Of a DNA stretch of 64,000 bases, positions 16,901 to 25,093 are shown piece by piece. The notes under the pieces are model-generated. The model saw nothing but the letters and a program-made list of their open reading frames with translations. It was not told where the DNA came from and did not search any database. The stretch comes from Amycolatopsis acidicola. GTDB taxonomy: Bacteria > Actinomycetota > Actinomycetes > Mycobacteriales > Pseudonocardiaceae. The stretch lies in the NCBI RefSeq assembly GCF_007713735.2, contig NZ_VMNW02000027.1, forward strand, positions 28,141 through 92,140, in the 5' to 3' direction. The position numbers and the translations under genes were made by a program. How positions within the stretch are numbered: position 1 is the stretch's first letter; each line of letters opens with the position of its first letter.

Positions 16901-18036
16901 GAGCCGCTCAGCAGTGCCCGGGCCAGCAGGATCCGTTGTATCTCCAGGCTTCCCGAGGCGACGGTGGCGGACTGCGAGTAGCGCCAGTGCTCGTCCACCT
17001 CGCGACGGAAACGCTCGGCGGACTCCCTCGCGTACGCGGCGATTTCGACGAGCACCTCGGCACTGTCCTGATCGAGCCTCGTGACCGCTATCCGGTACGC
17101 GGCGGCGTCACCGGGTTGCACCTTTCCCTCGCTCTGCAAGGAGACCACGCGGTACGCGAGCAGCCGGGCGCGGCGGCAGTGGGTGAGCATCCGCGCGCGC
17201 CTCGCGCGCAGCTCCTGCGGGACCTGCTCCCAGCGCGCACCGAGCGCCGACGGCGCGGCCCGCAACAGACGCTCACAGCGGGCGTACCGGGCGATGCCGA
17301 CCCGTTCGAACGCCAGCACCTCCTGCACCACGCGCCACCCGTCGTCCACCGGGCCGAGGACGTCCGCCTCCGTGACGGCCAGGTCGTCGATGAAGACCTC
17401 GTTGAGGTGGTGCGGGCCCATCATGCTGCGGATGGGGCGGACCTCGATGGCCGGATCGGACATCGGCACGAGGAAGATCGTGAGGCCCTGCTGCTTCCGC
17501 TCGCCCTTCGAGGTGCGCGCCAGCAGGAAACACCACTGCGCCAGCGCGGCGTACGAAGTCCAGATCTTCTGGCCCGTGATGCGCCAGCCGTCACCGTCGC
17601 GGCGGGCGGCGGTGCGCAGCGAGGCCAGGTCCGAACCGGAGTCCGGCTCGGAAAACCCTTGGCACCAGATCACTTCGCCGCCCGCGATGGGCGGGAGATG
17701 CTTGCGCTGCTGAGCGGGCGTGCCGTGCCGCATAATGGCCGGGCCCACCCAGTTGACCCCCATGTACTGCGCGCCGCGGGGCTCGTGATGCGCCCACATC
17801 TCCTCGCGCACCACCGTCTGCTCCCACACCGAAGCGCCGCGGCCGCCGAACTCCTCGGGCCAGGCGAGGCACAGCAGGCCGCGTTCCGCGAGCAGGCGGC
17901 AGAACCGTTGCGCCGCCTCGAAATCGGCCGGATCGCCGGTGAAAGAGCCGAGGAAGTCCGGGGGAACGTGCTCCTTCACCAGCCGGCGAAGTTCACCCCG
18001 CAGCGACGAGGCGGCCCCACCCATCGCGAAGTCCAT
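16897..18036 (-). CDS. acyl-CoA dehydrogenase, full-length subunit
   Basis: This 379-residue protein is the first gene of the four-dehydrogenase operon (18,036 to 13,877). It shows WPEEFGGRGAS, IWCQGFSEPDSGSDLASLRT, TGQKIWTSYAALAQWCFLLART and the C-terminal SGSLEIQRILLARALL. Role: dehydrogenation of a CoA thioester with FAD. The ATG at 18,036 lies 19 bases from the operator block at site B, and the GntR gene diverges from it, so repression by that regulator is likely. Confidence 0.92.
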   Translation of the reverse strand: MDFAMGGAASSLRGELRRLVKEHVPPDFLGSFTGDPADFEAAQRFCRLLAERGLLCLAWPEEFGGRGASVWEQTVVREEMWAHHEPRGAQYMGVNWVGPAIMRHGTPAQQRKHLPPIAGGEVIWCQGFSEPDSGSDLASLRTAARRDGDGWRITGQKIWTSYAALAQWCFLLARTSKGERKQQGLTIFLVPMSDPAIEVRPIRSMMGPHHLNEVFIDDLAVTEADVLGPVDDGWRVVQEVLAFERVGIARYARCERLLRAAPSALGARWEQVPQELRARRARMLTHCRRARLLAYRVVSLQSEGKVQPGDAAAYRIAVTRLDQDSAEVLVEIAAYARESAERFRREVDEHWRYSQSATVASGSLEIQRILLARALLSGS

Positions 18037-18054
18037 GACCCCACGGTACTTTAA

Positions 18055-18105
18055 ATCCTGGCAAGGATAGCAATACTTGAATGATCGAGGCGTGCTGACT
18101 AGGCT
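18055..18105. promoter_or_regulatory. GntR-type operator and promoter, site B
   Basis: The operator is at 18,055-18,080: ATCCTGGCAAGGAT followed by AGCAATACTTGA. CAAGGATAGCAATACTTG inside it is an 18-bp imperfect palindrome. On the plus strand -35 TTGAAT (18,077-18,082) and -10 TAGGCT (18,100-18,105) are 17 bases apart. The predicted start of transcription is the A of an ATG at 18,112 that opens a seven-codon frame ending in TGA at 18,133-18,135, overlapping the GTG start of the GntR gene. On the minus strand it faces the dehydrogenase operon. Confidence 0.7.
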
Positions 18106-18131
18106 GCGCGCATGGACGAAGGGTTTCGCCC

Positions 18132-18929
18132 GTGACGAATGCCCCCCGCGGCCGGGTCACCCAGCGCCGCATCGCGGAGACGGTCGCGGCGGAACTGCGC
18201 ACCCGGATCCTCGCCGGCACCGAGGACTACCGGCTCCCCACCCAGGACCAGCTGGTCAAGGATTTCGGCGTCAGCTACCCCTCGGTGCGTGAGGCGCTGC
18301 GGATCCTGGAGACCGAAGGGCTGGTCACGGTGCGCCGCGGCAACGTCGGCGGCGCCGAGGTGCACCGGCCCGACGAATGGTCGGCGGCGTACCACCTCGG
18401 GCTGGCGTTGCAAGGCGCCCGGGTCACGCTCGGCGATCTCGCCGCGAGCCTGCGGATGCTGGAACCGCTGTGCGCGGCCGAATGCGCGCGCCGCGAGGAT
18501 CGCGCCGAGACGGTGGTGCCCGCGCTCACCGCGAACATCGAGGCCTCCCTCGCCGTGGTCGGGGACGGGGTGGCGTTCACCCAGACGGCTCGGGAGTTCC
18601 ACGAACTCGTCGTCGAGCACACTCCGACGGCCACGGTGCGCTACGTGATCCGGAGCCTCGTCACCCTGTGGTCGGCGCAGGAGGAGGCCTGGGCGGAGCG
18701 GATCACGAGGCGCGGCGGATACCCGTCGGAGGCCGAGGCGCAGGAGGCCGTCCGCACCCACCGGCGGATCGCGCAGAAGATCGCGGCCGGTCGCGCCACG
18801 GAGGCGGAACGCTTGTACCGCAAGCATCTCGTCGCCACCCAGGCCATCGTGCTGGACCGCTTCGACGACGGGATCGTCAACGCCTCCAGCGCCATGCAAG
18901 CCCTCCGCGGCCAACGCTCGCAGCTCTGA
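18132..18929 (+). CDS. GntR-family (FadR/FCD) transcriptional regulator
   Basis: This is a 265-residue protein. The N-terminal winged helix at about 10-75 has the GntR signature LPTQDQLVKDFGVSYPSVREALRILETEGLV; a helical FCD ligand-binding domain follows at about 95-240. Start is GTG at 18,132. It diverges from the acyl-CoA dehydrogenase operon and sits directly behind operator site B, so it is the best candidate for binding the shared operator at 10,048, 18,055 and 19,345. An acyl-CoA or pathway intermediate is the probable effector (inference). Its 3' end is followed after 31 bases by the first 21-bp repeat array. Confidence 0.88.
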   Translation: MTNAPRGRVTQRRIAETVAAELRTRILAGTEDYRLPTQDQLVKDFGVSYPSVREALRILETEGLVTVRRGNVGGAEVHRPDEWSAAYHLGLALQGARVTLGDLAASLRMLEPLCAAECARREDRAETVVPALTANIEASLAVVGDGVAFTQTAREFHELVVEHTPTATVRYVIRSLVTLWSAQEEAWAERITRRGGYPSEAEAQEAVRTHRRIAQKIAAGRATEAERLYRKHLVATQAIVLDRFDDGIVNASSAMQALRGQRSQL

Positions 18930-18960
18930 TCCAGTAGCTCACACCCTCTCGCCGCCAGCC

Positions 18961-19191
18961 GGCGTGTTCGCCCCTCCCGCGGGCGTGTTCGCCCCTCCCG
19001 TGCGCGAGCTGGCCGTTCCCGCTGGCGTGTTGGCCGTTCCCGCTGGCGTGTTGGCGGCTCCCGCTGGCGTGTTGGCCGCTCCCGCAGGCGTGTTGGCGGC
19101 TCCCGCAGGCGTGTTTGCCGCTCCGGTTCGCGTGTTTGCCCCTCCGGTTCGTGAGTTGGCCGCTCACGTTCGCGTGTTGGCCGCCCCGCCA
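18961..19191 (+). repeat. tandem array of eleven 21-bp repeats (array 1)
   Basis: Eleven contiguous units of exactly 21 bp without gaps or spacers occupy this stretch. The best-conserved core is GGCGTGTTGGC followed by SGCTCCCGC and a two-base variable end. Unit borders fall at 18,961, 18,982, 19,003, 19,024, 19,045, 19,066, 19,087, 19,108, 19,129, 19,150 and 19,171. Units 4-7 are nearly identical and edge units are degraded. Because 21 is a multiple of three, all frames stay open and give fake heptapeptide proteins. The same repeat family forms a second array at 52,678. Confidence 0.92.
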
Positions 19192-19240
19192 GGCCCGCAT
19201 CGGCCGCCTCGTTCCCGCGTGCGTGTTTGCCACCGCCGGC

Positions 19241-19325
19241 GGCCAATACACCAACCCCCCACGGCCAACACACCAACGCCGGGAGCCAAATCGCGCGCGG
19301 GAACGGCCAACACGCGGGGTACGGG
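19241..19325 (-). repeat. opposite-orientation units of the 21-bp repeat family
   Basis: Four units in reverse orientation, recognisable by GGCCAA at 19,241, 19,263 and 19,305 and AGCCAA at 19,284, are spaced 22, 21 and 21 bp. The last one contains GCGGGAACGGCCAACACGC at 19,297-19,315, the exact reverse complement of 19,025-19,043 in array 1. RNA across the region could fold back on itself over at least 19 bp. Confidence 0.82.
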
Positions 19326-19344
19326 GGTTCCCGTCTGCGCGGCT

Positions 19345-19396
19345 ATCCTTACAAGGATGGTAATACTTGAGTTTTCGGGGTGTGGGAGCCTACAGT
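19345..19396 (+). promoter_or_regulatory. GntR-type operator and promoter, site C
   Basis: The operator at 19,345-19,370 is ATCCTTACAAGGAT followed by GGTAATACTTGA. ATCCTT-N2-AAGGAT is a perfect palindrome. -35 TTGAGT (19,367-19,372) and -10 TACAGT (19,391-19,396) are 18 bases apart. This drives the SMP-30/Rieske/BVMO operon. An ATG at 19,404 lies at about the expected transcription start. Confidence 0.7.
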
Positions 19397-19469
19397 CTCC
19401 TCGATGAGAGGCGGATTCTCCGCCAGTGCATACGGACATCGAGGTACCCACACCCCAGGAGGCCGCACC

Positions 19470-21059
19470 TTGAACCAAGGGGCGCGCTACACCAGCACAT
19501 CACCCGGCCTCGCCGACGGATGGAGCCTCCACCGGCTCACCCCGCCCAGCAGGCTGTTCGGCGCCAACGGCCTGCGCGCCGGACCGGACGGCCGCGTCTA
19601 CGTCGCCCAGGTCACCGGCAGCCAGATCAGCGCACTCGACCTCGCCACCGGCGAGCTGGAAACGGTCAGCGCCAAGGGTGGCGACATCATCGCGCCCGAC
19701 GACGTGGCCTTCGACTCGCGCGGCAACCTCTACGCCACCGAGGTGATGGACGGGCGCGTCAGCGTGCGCGGGGCGGACGGCCGCACCCGCGTGCTGCGCG
19801 ACGACCTGCCCAGCGCGAACGGCATCACGGTCCACCGGGATCGGCTGTTCGTCAACGAATGCCGCGTCGGCGGCAGGCTGCTGGAGCTGTTCCCGGACGG
19901 CGGCGAGCCGCGGATCCTCGCCGAGAACCTGGCCATGCCCAACGCGATGGAGGCCGGCCCCGACGGGCTCCTCTACTACCCGGTCATGGGCACCAACGAG
20001 ATCTGGCGCATCCACCCCGACGGCGGCGAGCCGGAACGCGTCGCGGCCGGGCTCGGCGTGCCCGACGCCGTGAAGTTCGACGCCGCGGGCCGCATCGTCT
20101 CCACCCAGGTGCAGACCGGCGAGGTGCTGAGCATCGACCCGCGCAGCGGCGAAAGCACCGTGCTCGCCACCGTGAGCCCCGGCCTCGACAACCTGACCTT
20201 CGCCGGAGACCGCCTGTTCGTCTCGAACTTCACCGGCCAGATCACGGAAATCCTCGGCGACGGCAGCACGAGCGCCACATTGCCCGGCGGGCTGAACTGG
20301 CCGCTGGACCTGACCGTCGACGAGGACGGCACCCTCTGCATCGCGGACGGAACGTACTTCTACGTCGTGGGCGAAGACGGCCTGGCCACCCTCGGAATGC
20401 TGTTCTCCGAAGGCTATCCCGGGTTCATCCGCGGCGTGGTCGCGCACTCCCCTGGCGAATTCCTGGTCACCACCTCGAACGGCGAGGTCACCCGCTGGCG
20501 CCCGGGCAGCAACGAGAGCGAGGTCCTGGCCCGGGGATTCGACCAGCTCTACGGCATCGCGGTCTCGCCTGCGGGGAGCGTCGTGGTCACGGAAACCGGC
20601 ACCGGGCGGGTACTCGGCGTGCGGCCCGGGGAGACCGACGAGCTCGCGTCCGGTCTCGACGAACCCATCGGGGTGGCGTTCGCGGCGGACGGCACCTGCC
20701 TCGTCGCGGAGGCCGGGGCCGGGCGCATCGTCGCGGTCACCGGGGCCGGCGCCGACACCGTGGTCGACGGATTCGAGACACCGCAAGGGATTCTGGTCCG
20801 TGAGGGCGTCCTCTACGTCGTCGACGCCGGCGCGAAAGCGCTCGTCGGCGTCGACCTCGAAAGCAAGGCTCGGCACAAGATCGCCGACGGCCTGCCGGTC
20901 GGCGCGCCGCCCGGGGTCAGGCCGAAACCCCTGAAGGGGCTGCCGCCGTTCTCCGGTCCGCAGGGCCCGTTCGCGGGGATCGCCGCCGGGCCGGACGGCA
21001 CGCTCTACGTCTCCGCCGACGCCGATGGCAGCGTGCTCGCGCTGCGGAAGGCGAGGTGA
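19470..21059 (+). CDS. SMP-30/gluconolactonase-like beta-propeller protein
   Basis: This is a 529-residue protein made of repeated propeller blades (NGLRAGPDGRVYVAQ, DDVAFDSRGNLYATE, NAMEAGPDGLLYYP, PDAVKFDAAGRIV and others) over most of its length, as in SMP-30 lactonases. These enzymes hydrolyse lactones with a divalent metal. I chose TTG at 19,470, seven bases after AGGAGG (19,457-19,462), because the family-like sequence starts there. An in-frame ATG at 19,404, possibly leaderless, would add 22 residues. As first gene before a Rieske oxygenase and a BVMO, opening of the lactone made by the latter is an attractive role. No signal peptide is seen. Confidence 0.82.
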   Translation: MNQGARYTSTSPGLADGWSLHRLTPPSRLFGANGLRAGPDGRVYVAQVTGSQISALDLATGELETVSAKGGDIIAPDDVAFDSRGNLYATEVMDGRVSVRGADGRTRVLRDDLPSANGITVHRDRLFVNECRVGGRLLELFPDGGEPRILAENLAMPNAMEAGPDGLLYYPVMGTNEIWRIHPDGGEPERVAAGLGVPDAVKFDAAGRIVSTQVQTGEVLSIDPRSGESTVLATVSPGLDNLTFAGDRLFVSNFTGQITEILGDGSTSATLPGGLNWPLDLTVDEDGTLCIADGTYFYVVGEDGLATLGMLFSEGYPGFIRGVVAHSPGEFLVTTSNGEVTRWRPGSNESEVLARGFDQLYGIAVSPAGSVVVTETGTGRVLGVRPGETDELASGLDEPIGVAFAADGTCLVAEAGAGRIVAVTGAGADTVVDGFETPQGILVREGVLYVVDAGAKALVGVDLESKARHKIADGLPVGAPPGVRPKPLKGLPPFSGPQGPFAGIAAGPDGTLYVSADADGSVLALRKAR

Positions 21060-21901
21060 ACCCGGTGCCGGATTTTCTTGGCCTGCAAGGACGTTCGATC
21101 ATCGTCTCCGGGGCGGCGGGCGGCGGCATCGGCACGGCGGTGATGACGATGGCCGCGCGCGCCGGGGCGACCGTCGTCGCGGTGGGCCGTTCCCCGGAGA
21201 ACCTCGAAAAATACGTCCCTCCCCTGGTGGCCGAAGGGCTTTCGGTCGTCCCGGTCGTCGCGGACGCGAGCACCGACGAAGGCATCGCCGCGATACTGGA
21301 GGAAGCCCGGAAGGGCGAGCTGTACGGGCTCGTCAACGTCGCCGGTGGCGCGGCGCCCGCCACCTGGATGCCCGCCACCCGCGTCACCCGCGAAGACTGG
21401 CGCGCGCTGTTAACGCAGAACCTGGAAACGATGTTCTTCCTCAGCCAGGCGGTGGCGGCCGAGCTGAAAACCCGGGGCCGCCCGGGGTCGATCGTCTCGA
21501 TCTCCTCGATCAGCGGGATGAACACCGCGCCCTTCCACGTCGGGTACGGCACGGCGAAAGCGGCGCTGGTCGCGGCGACCCGCACGATGGCCGTGGAACT
21601 TGCCCTCGACGGCATCCGCGTGAACGCCGTCGCGCCGGGCGTCACCGAGACACCCGCTTCCGGCACGTACGTCGACCAGGACGCGGAACGCGACCGCCGT
21701 GCCATCGCGATGGGACGCCGCGGCCGTCCGGAGGAACAGGCCGGGGCCATCCTCTTCCTGCTTTCCGAACTGTCGAGCTACATCACGGGGCAGACGATCC
21801 TGGTGGACGGCGGCCTCGATCTCAAGTGGACACACCTCGGCGCCGACAACACCTCACTCTTTCTCAAAGACGAGGCGTTTCGCGCCGCCATCACCCGCTG
21901 A
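21056..21901 (+). CDS. short-chain dehydrogenase/reductase
   Basis: This is a 281-residue SDR. The cofactor motif near the N-terminus is SGAAGGGIGTAV (a variant of TGxxxGIG). The active site has SISSIS and YGTAK (Tyr/Lys pair), and GQTILVDGG is at the C-terminal end. GTG start at 21,056 overlaps the upstream TGA. The extension after the usual SDR end (last 25 residues) is unusual. It would oxidise or reduce a hydroxyl/keto group of the pathway substrate; substrate not visible. Confidence 0.87.
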   Translation: MNPVPDFLGLQGRSIIVSGAAGGGIGTAVMTMAARAGATVVAVGRSPENLEKYVPPLVAEGLSVVPVVADASTDEGIAAILEEARKGELYGLVNVAGGAAPATWMPATRVTREDWRALLTQNLETMFFLSQAVAAELKTRGRPGSIVSISSISGMNTAPFHVGYGTAKAALVAATRTMAVELALDGIRVNAVAPGVTETPASGTYVDQDAERDRRAIAMGRRGRPEEQAGAILFLLSELSSYITGQTILVDGGLDLKWTHLGADNTSLFLKDEAFRAAITR

Positions 21902-21913
21902 CCAGGAGTTGCC

Positions 21914-23269
21914 ATGACCGGGACAGTCCCTGCCGAAGCCTTCACGGAACCACTCACGATCGGCGTCGAGGCCTACATCTCGGAGGACTACGCCCGCGCG
22001 GAGCGGGACAAGCTCTGGGCGAAGGTGTGGCAGCAGGCCGGCCGCGTCGAGGAACTGCCCAAGGTGGGCGACTTCCTCACCTACGAGATCATGGACGACT
22101 CCGTGCTCATCGTGCGCACCGCGCCGGACAGGATCCGCGCGTATCACAACGTCTGCGCGCACCGTGGCCGACGACTTGTCGACACCGGCCCGCAGGAGAA
22201 CCAGGGCCGCGGTTTCTGCCGTCAGTTCGTCTGCGGTTTCCATGGCTGGCGCTACGACCTCGACGGCCGCAACACCCACGTGCCCGAGCGCGAAGACTGG
22301 GCCGGTTCGCTGACCGAACACAACGACGGCCTCAAACCGGTGAACGTCGACACCTGGGGCGGCTGGATCTGGATCAACCTCGACCCGGACTGCGAACCGC
22401 TGCGGGACTACCTCGAACCGGCCGCGAGCCTGCTCGAACCGTTCCACCTGGAGAACATGCGCTACCGGTGGCGGCGCTGGCTGGTGTTCGACTGCAACTG
22501 GAAGGTCGCCTTCGAGGCGTTCATGGAGACCTACCATGTGCCCTACACCCACCCCGAGTTCATGAAGTTCGGCGGGTTCCTCGGCTGGGCGAGGGCGCAG
22601 GGCAAGCACAGCAACATCGGCTACGACGCGCCGAAGGGCATGGAGGAGAACCAGGCGAAGCTGCGTCTCGGCACCGGCCCCGACGCCCGCCTGTCCACCA
22701 TCGAACTGCAGAACTTCACCTGGGAGAACGCGAACACGAACACCACCAGGACGCTGGTGGACGCGGCGCGGCGGCTGATCGACGAGCTGCCCGAGGGCAC
22801 CCCGCCCGGCGAGGTCCTGCGGCACTGGCTGGACTCGGCCCGCCGCGACGACGCCGCACGCGGCGTGATCTGGCCGACCGTGGACGCCGAAACCGTGGCC
22901 AAGAGCGGCACGGCGTGGCAGATCTTCCCCAACTTCCAGATCGGGCACGCGCTGAACAACATGCTCTGCTACCGGTTCCGCCCCTACGGCCACGACCCGG
23001 ACAAGTGCATCTTCGAAGCCGCGGTGTACGAGCTGTTCCCGCCCGGCGAGGAACCGAAGACGCGCTGGGAGTACACACCGCAGGACGACCCAGGCTGGCG
23101 CACCGTGCTGCCCCAGGACTTCTCCAACATGGCTGCCGTCCAAAAAGGACTCAAGTCCCGCGGCTTCCCCGGCCCCAAACCGAATCCGTACCGCGAACGC
23201 AGCATCGTCAACCTGCACCACAACCTGGCCAGGTACCTGGGTACCGGCGAACCGCGAGAGCTGGCCTGA
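21914..23269 (+). CDS. Rieske non-heme iron oxygenase, large (alpha) subunit
   Basis: This is a 451-residue ring-hydroxylating oxygenase alpha subunit. The Rieske 2Fe-2S ligands are Cys81-x-His83 and Cys107-x2-His110; the loop between them is longer than the usual 15-17 residues. The mononuclear iron site has His208 and His213 in ETYHVPYTHPEF. It hydroxylates an unactivated or aromatic carbon using electrons from a reductase. No small subunit, ferredoxin or reductase gene lies nearby, so electrons must come from elsewhere or the enzyme belongs to the alpha-only group. It lies in the SMP-30/SDR/BVMO operon. Confidence 0.93.
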   Translation: MTGTVPAEAFTEPLTIGVEAYISEDYARAERDKLWAKVWQQAGRVEELPKVGDFLTYEIMDDSVLIVRTAPDRIRAYHNVCAHRGRRLVDTGPQENQGRGFCRQFVCGFHGWRYDLDGRNTHVPEREDWAGSLTEHNDGLKPVNVDTWGGWIWINLDPDCEPLRDYLEPAASLLEPFHLENMRYRWRRWLVFDCNWKVAFEAFMETYHVPYTHPEFMKFGGFLGWARAQGKHSNIGYDAPKGMEENQAKLRLGTGPDARLSTIELQNFTWENANTNTTRTLVDAARRLIDELPEGTPPGEVLRHWLDSARRDDAARGVIWPTVDAETVAKSGTAWQIFPNFQIGHALNNMLCYRFRPYGHDPDKCIFEAAVYELFPPGEEPKTRWEYTPQDDPGWRTVLPQDFSNMAAVQKGLKSRGFPGPKPNPYRERSIVNLHHNLARYLGTGEPRELA

Positions 23270-23272
23270 AAC

Positions 23273-25093
23273 ATGGAGCACTGCGCACCCACCGAGACTC
23301 CCGACGTCGATCGCGACGCCCTGCGGGCGAAGTACCTGGCAGAGCGGGACAAACGGCTACGGCCCGAGGGCCAGCAACAGTATCTGGAAGCCGAGGACGA
23401 GTTCGCCGCGTTCTACGAGGAGGACCCGCACACCCCGGTGCAGCCGAGGGAGCCGATCACCGAGGACATCGAGGTGGTCATCCTCGGCGGCGGGTTCGCC
23501 GGCCTGATCGCCGCGCACCGGCTGAAGCAGGCGGGCGTGACCGGGTTCCGGATCCTCGAACTGGGCGGCGACTTCGGCGGCGTCTGGTACTGGAACCGCT
23601 ACCCCGGCATCCAGGTCGACTCCGACAGCTACTGCTATCTCCCGCTGCTGGAGGAGACCGGCTACATCCCCAAGGAGAAGTTCTCCTTCGGCGACGAATG
23701 CTTCGAGCACGCCCAGCGCATCGCGAAGCAGTTCGGCTTCTACGACAAGGCGATCTTCCACACCCTGGCGCGTTCGCTGGAATGGGACGAGGAGATCCGG
23801 CGCTGGCGCATCGGCACGAACCGCGGCGACGACATCCGCGCCCGGTTCGTCGTGATGTGCCAGGGCCCGTACAACCGGCCGAAGCTGCCCGGAATCCCGG
23901 GTATCACCGGGTTCGATGGCCACACCTTCCACACGGCGCGCTGGGACTACGCCTACACCGGCGGCGACATGCACGGCGGCCTGGACAAGCTCGGCGACAA
24001 GCGCGTCGCGATCATCGGCACCGGCGCGAGCGGCGTCGGCGTGATCCCGCACCTCGCGCAGGCCGCCGAGCATCTCTACGTGTTCCAGCGGACGCCGTCG
24101 TACATCTTCGAACGCGGCGACCGCGCGACGGATCCCGCCTGGGCCTCGTCGCTGGAGCCGGGCTGGCGGGCGGAGCGGCAACGCAACTTCCACAACGCCG
24201 CCTTCGCGTTCTACTCCCCCGGTGAACCCGACCTGATCTGCGACGGCTGGACGGAGGTCGCCCGCAACCTGGCCGCGAAGCTCAACGCCACCAACGGGTG
24301 GGCCGAGCTGACCGTGGAAAAGCTCCTGGAGTGGAAGGAACTCGAGGACTACCGGGCGATGGAACGCGTCCGCCGCCGGGTGGACCGGATCGTCGAAGAC
24401 CCGGAAACGGCGGAGAAACTCAAGCCGTACTACCGCAACATGTGCAAACGGCCGTGTTTCAGCGACAACTACCTGCAGGCGTACAACCGGCCGAACGTCA
24501 GCCTCATCGACGTTTCGGCGACGAAAGGCGTCGAGCGCATCACCGCGCGCGGCGTCGTCGCGGACGGGGTCGAGCACGAGGTCGACTGCATCATCTTCGC
24601 GAGCGGGTTCGAGATCACCACGTCACTCGACCGCCAGCTCGACATCCAGCCGTTCGCCGGGCGCGACGGCCGCTCGCTCTACGACCACTGGGGCCGCGGT
24701 TTCCGCACCCTGCACGGGATCATGGCGCACGGGTTCCCGAACCTGCTGTTCACCGGGTTCATCCAGGGCGGCGTCACCGCCGCCACCACGCTGATGTTCG
24801 AGCAGCAGGCCGACCACATCGCCTACATCCTCAAGGAGGCCCAGTCCCGCGGGCTCACCGTGGTGGCGCCGACCGAGGAAGCCGAGGAGGAGTGGGTGCG
24901 CGCCATCCGGGCGAACGCGGTCGACAACAGTACTTTCGTCACCGAATGCACGCCCGGCTACTACAACAGCGAGGGCGAGCCGAACGGCCGCTCGTTCCTG
25001 GGAGACCCGTTCTGGGGCGGCTTCTACGAGCTGGAGAACCTGCTCAGCGCGTGGCGCGAAACCGGTGAGCTGGCCGGGCTGGACAAGGGATGA
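23273..25093 (+). CDS. Baeyer-Villiger type flavin monooxygenase
   Basis: This is a 606-residue class B flavoprotein monooxygenase. FAD motif GGGFAG is at 72-77 and an NADPH-binding Rossmann motif GTGASGVG follows near 247-254. The BVMO fingerprint lies between them: Phe214-x-Gly216-x3-His220-x3-Trp224-Asp225. It inserts oxygen next to a ketone, giving an ester or lactone. An N-terminal extension of about 60 residues matches the cyclohexanone/steroid/cyclododecanone monooxygenase group. It follows the Rieske gene by three bases and overlaps the next SDR by four. Confidence 0.92.
   Translation: MEHCAPTETPDVDRDALRAKYLAERDKRLRPEGQQQYLEAEDEFAAFYEEDPHTPVQPREPITEDIEVVILGGGFAGLIAAHRLKQAGVTGFRILELGGDFGGVWYWNRYPGIQVDSDSYCYLPLLEETGYIPKEKFSFGDECFEHAQRIAKQFGFYDKAIFHTLARSLEWDEEIRRWRIGTNRGDDIRARFVVMCQGPYNRPKLPGIPGITGFDGHTFHTARWDYAYTGGDMHGGLDKLGDKRVAIIGTGASGVGVIPHLAQAAEHLYVFQRTPSYIFERGDRATDPAWASSLEPGWRAERQRNFHNAAFAFYSPGEPDLICDGWTEVARNLAAKLNATNGWAELTVEKLLEWKELEDYRAMERVRRRVDRIVEDPETAEKLKPYYRNMCKRPCFSDNYLQAYNRPNVSLIDVSATKGVERITARGVVADGVEHEVDCIIFASGFEITTSLDRQLDIQPFAGRDGRSLYDHWGRGFRTLHGIMAHGFPNLLFTGFIQGGVTAATTLMFEQQADHIAYILKEAQSRGLTVVAPTEEAEEEWVRAIRANAVDNSTFVTECTPGYYNSEGEPNGRSFLGDPFWGGFYELENLLSAWRETGELAGLDKG

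Noticed and set aside
18961..19191. CRISPR array
   Set aside because: Units are contiguous and similar along their whole length; there are no unique spacers, no palindromic direct repeat and no cas genes.
18964..19407. Protein-coding frames with heptapeptide repeats through array 1 (both strands)
   Set aside because: Every frame stays open because the unit is 21 bp and GC-rich; start codons lie inside repeats and no ribosome site or conserved flank exists.
21025..24225. A 1066-codon plus-strand frame
   Set aside because: It is the shifted frame of the SDR, Rieske and BVMO genes; its residues are Arg/Gly/Pro-rich without domain signature.
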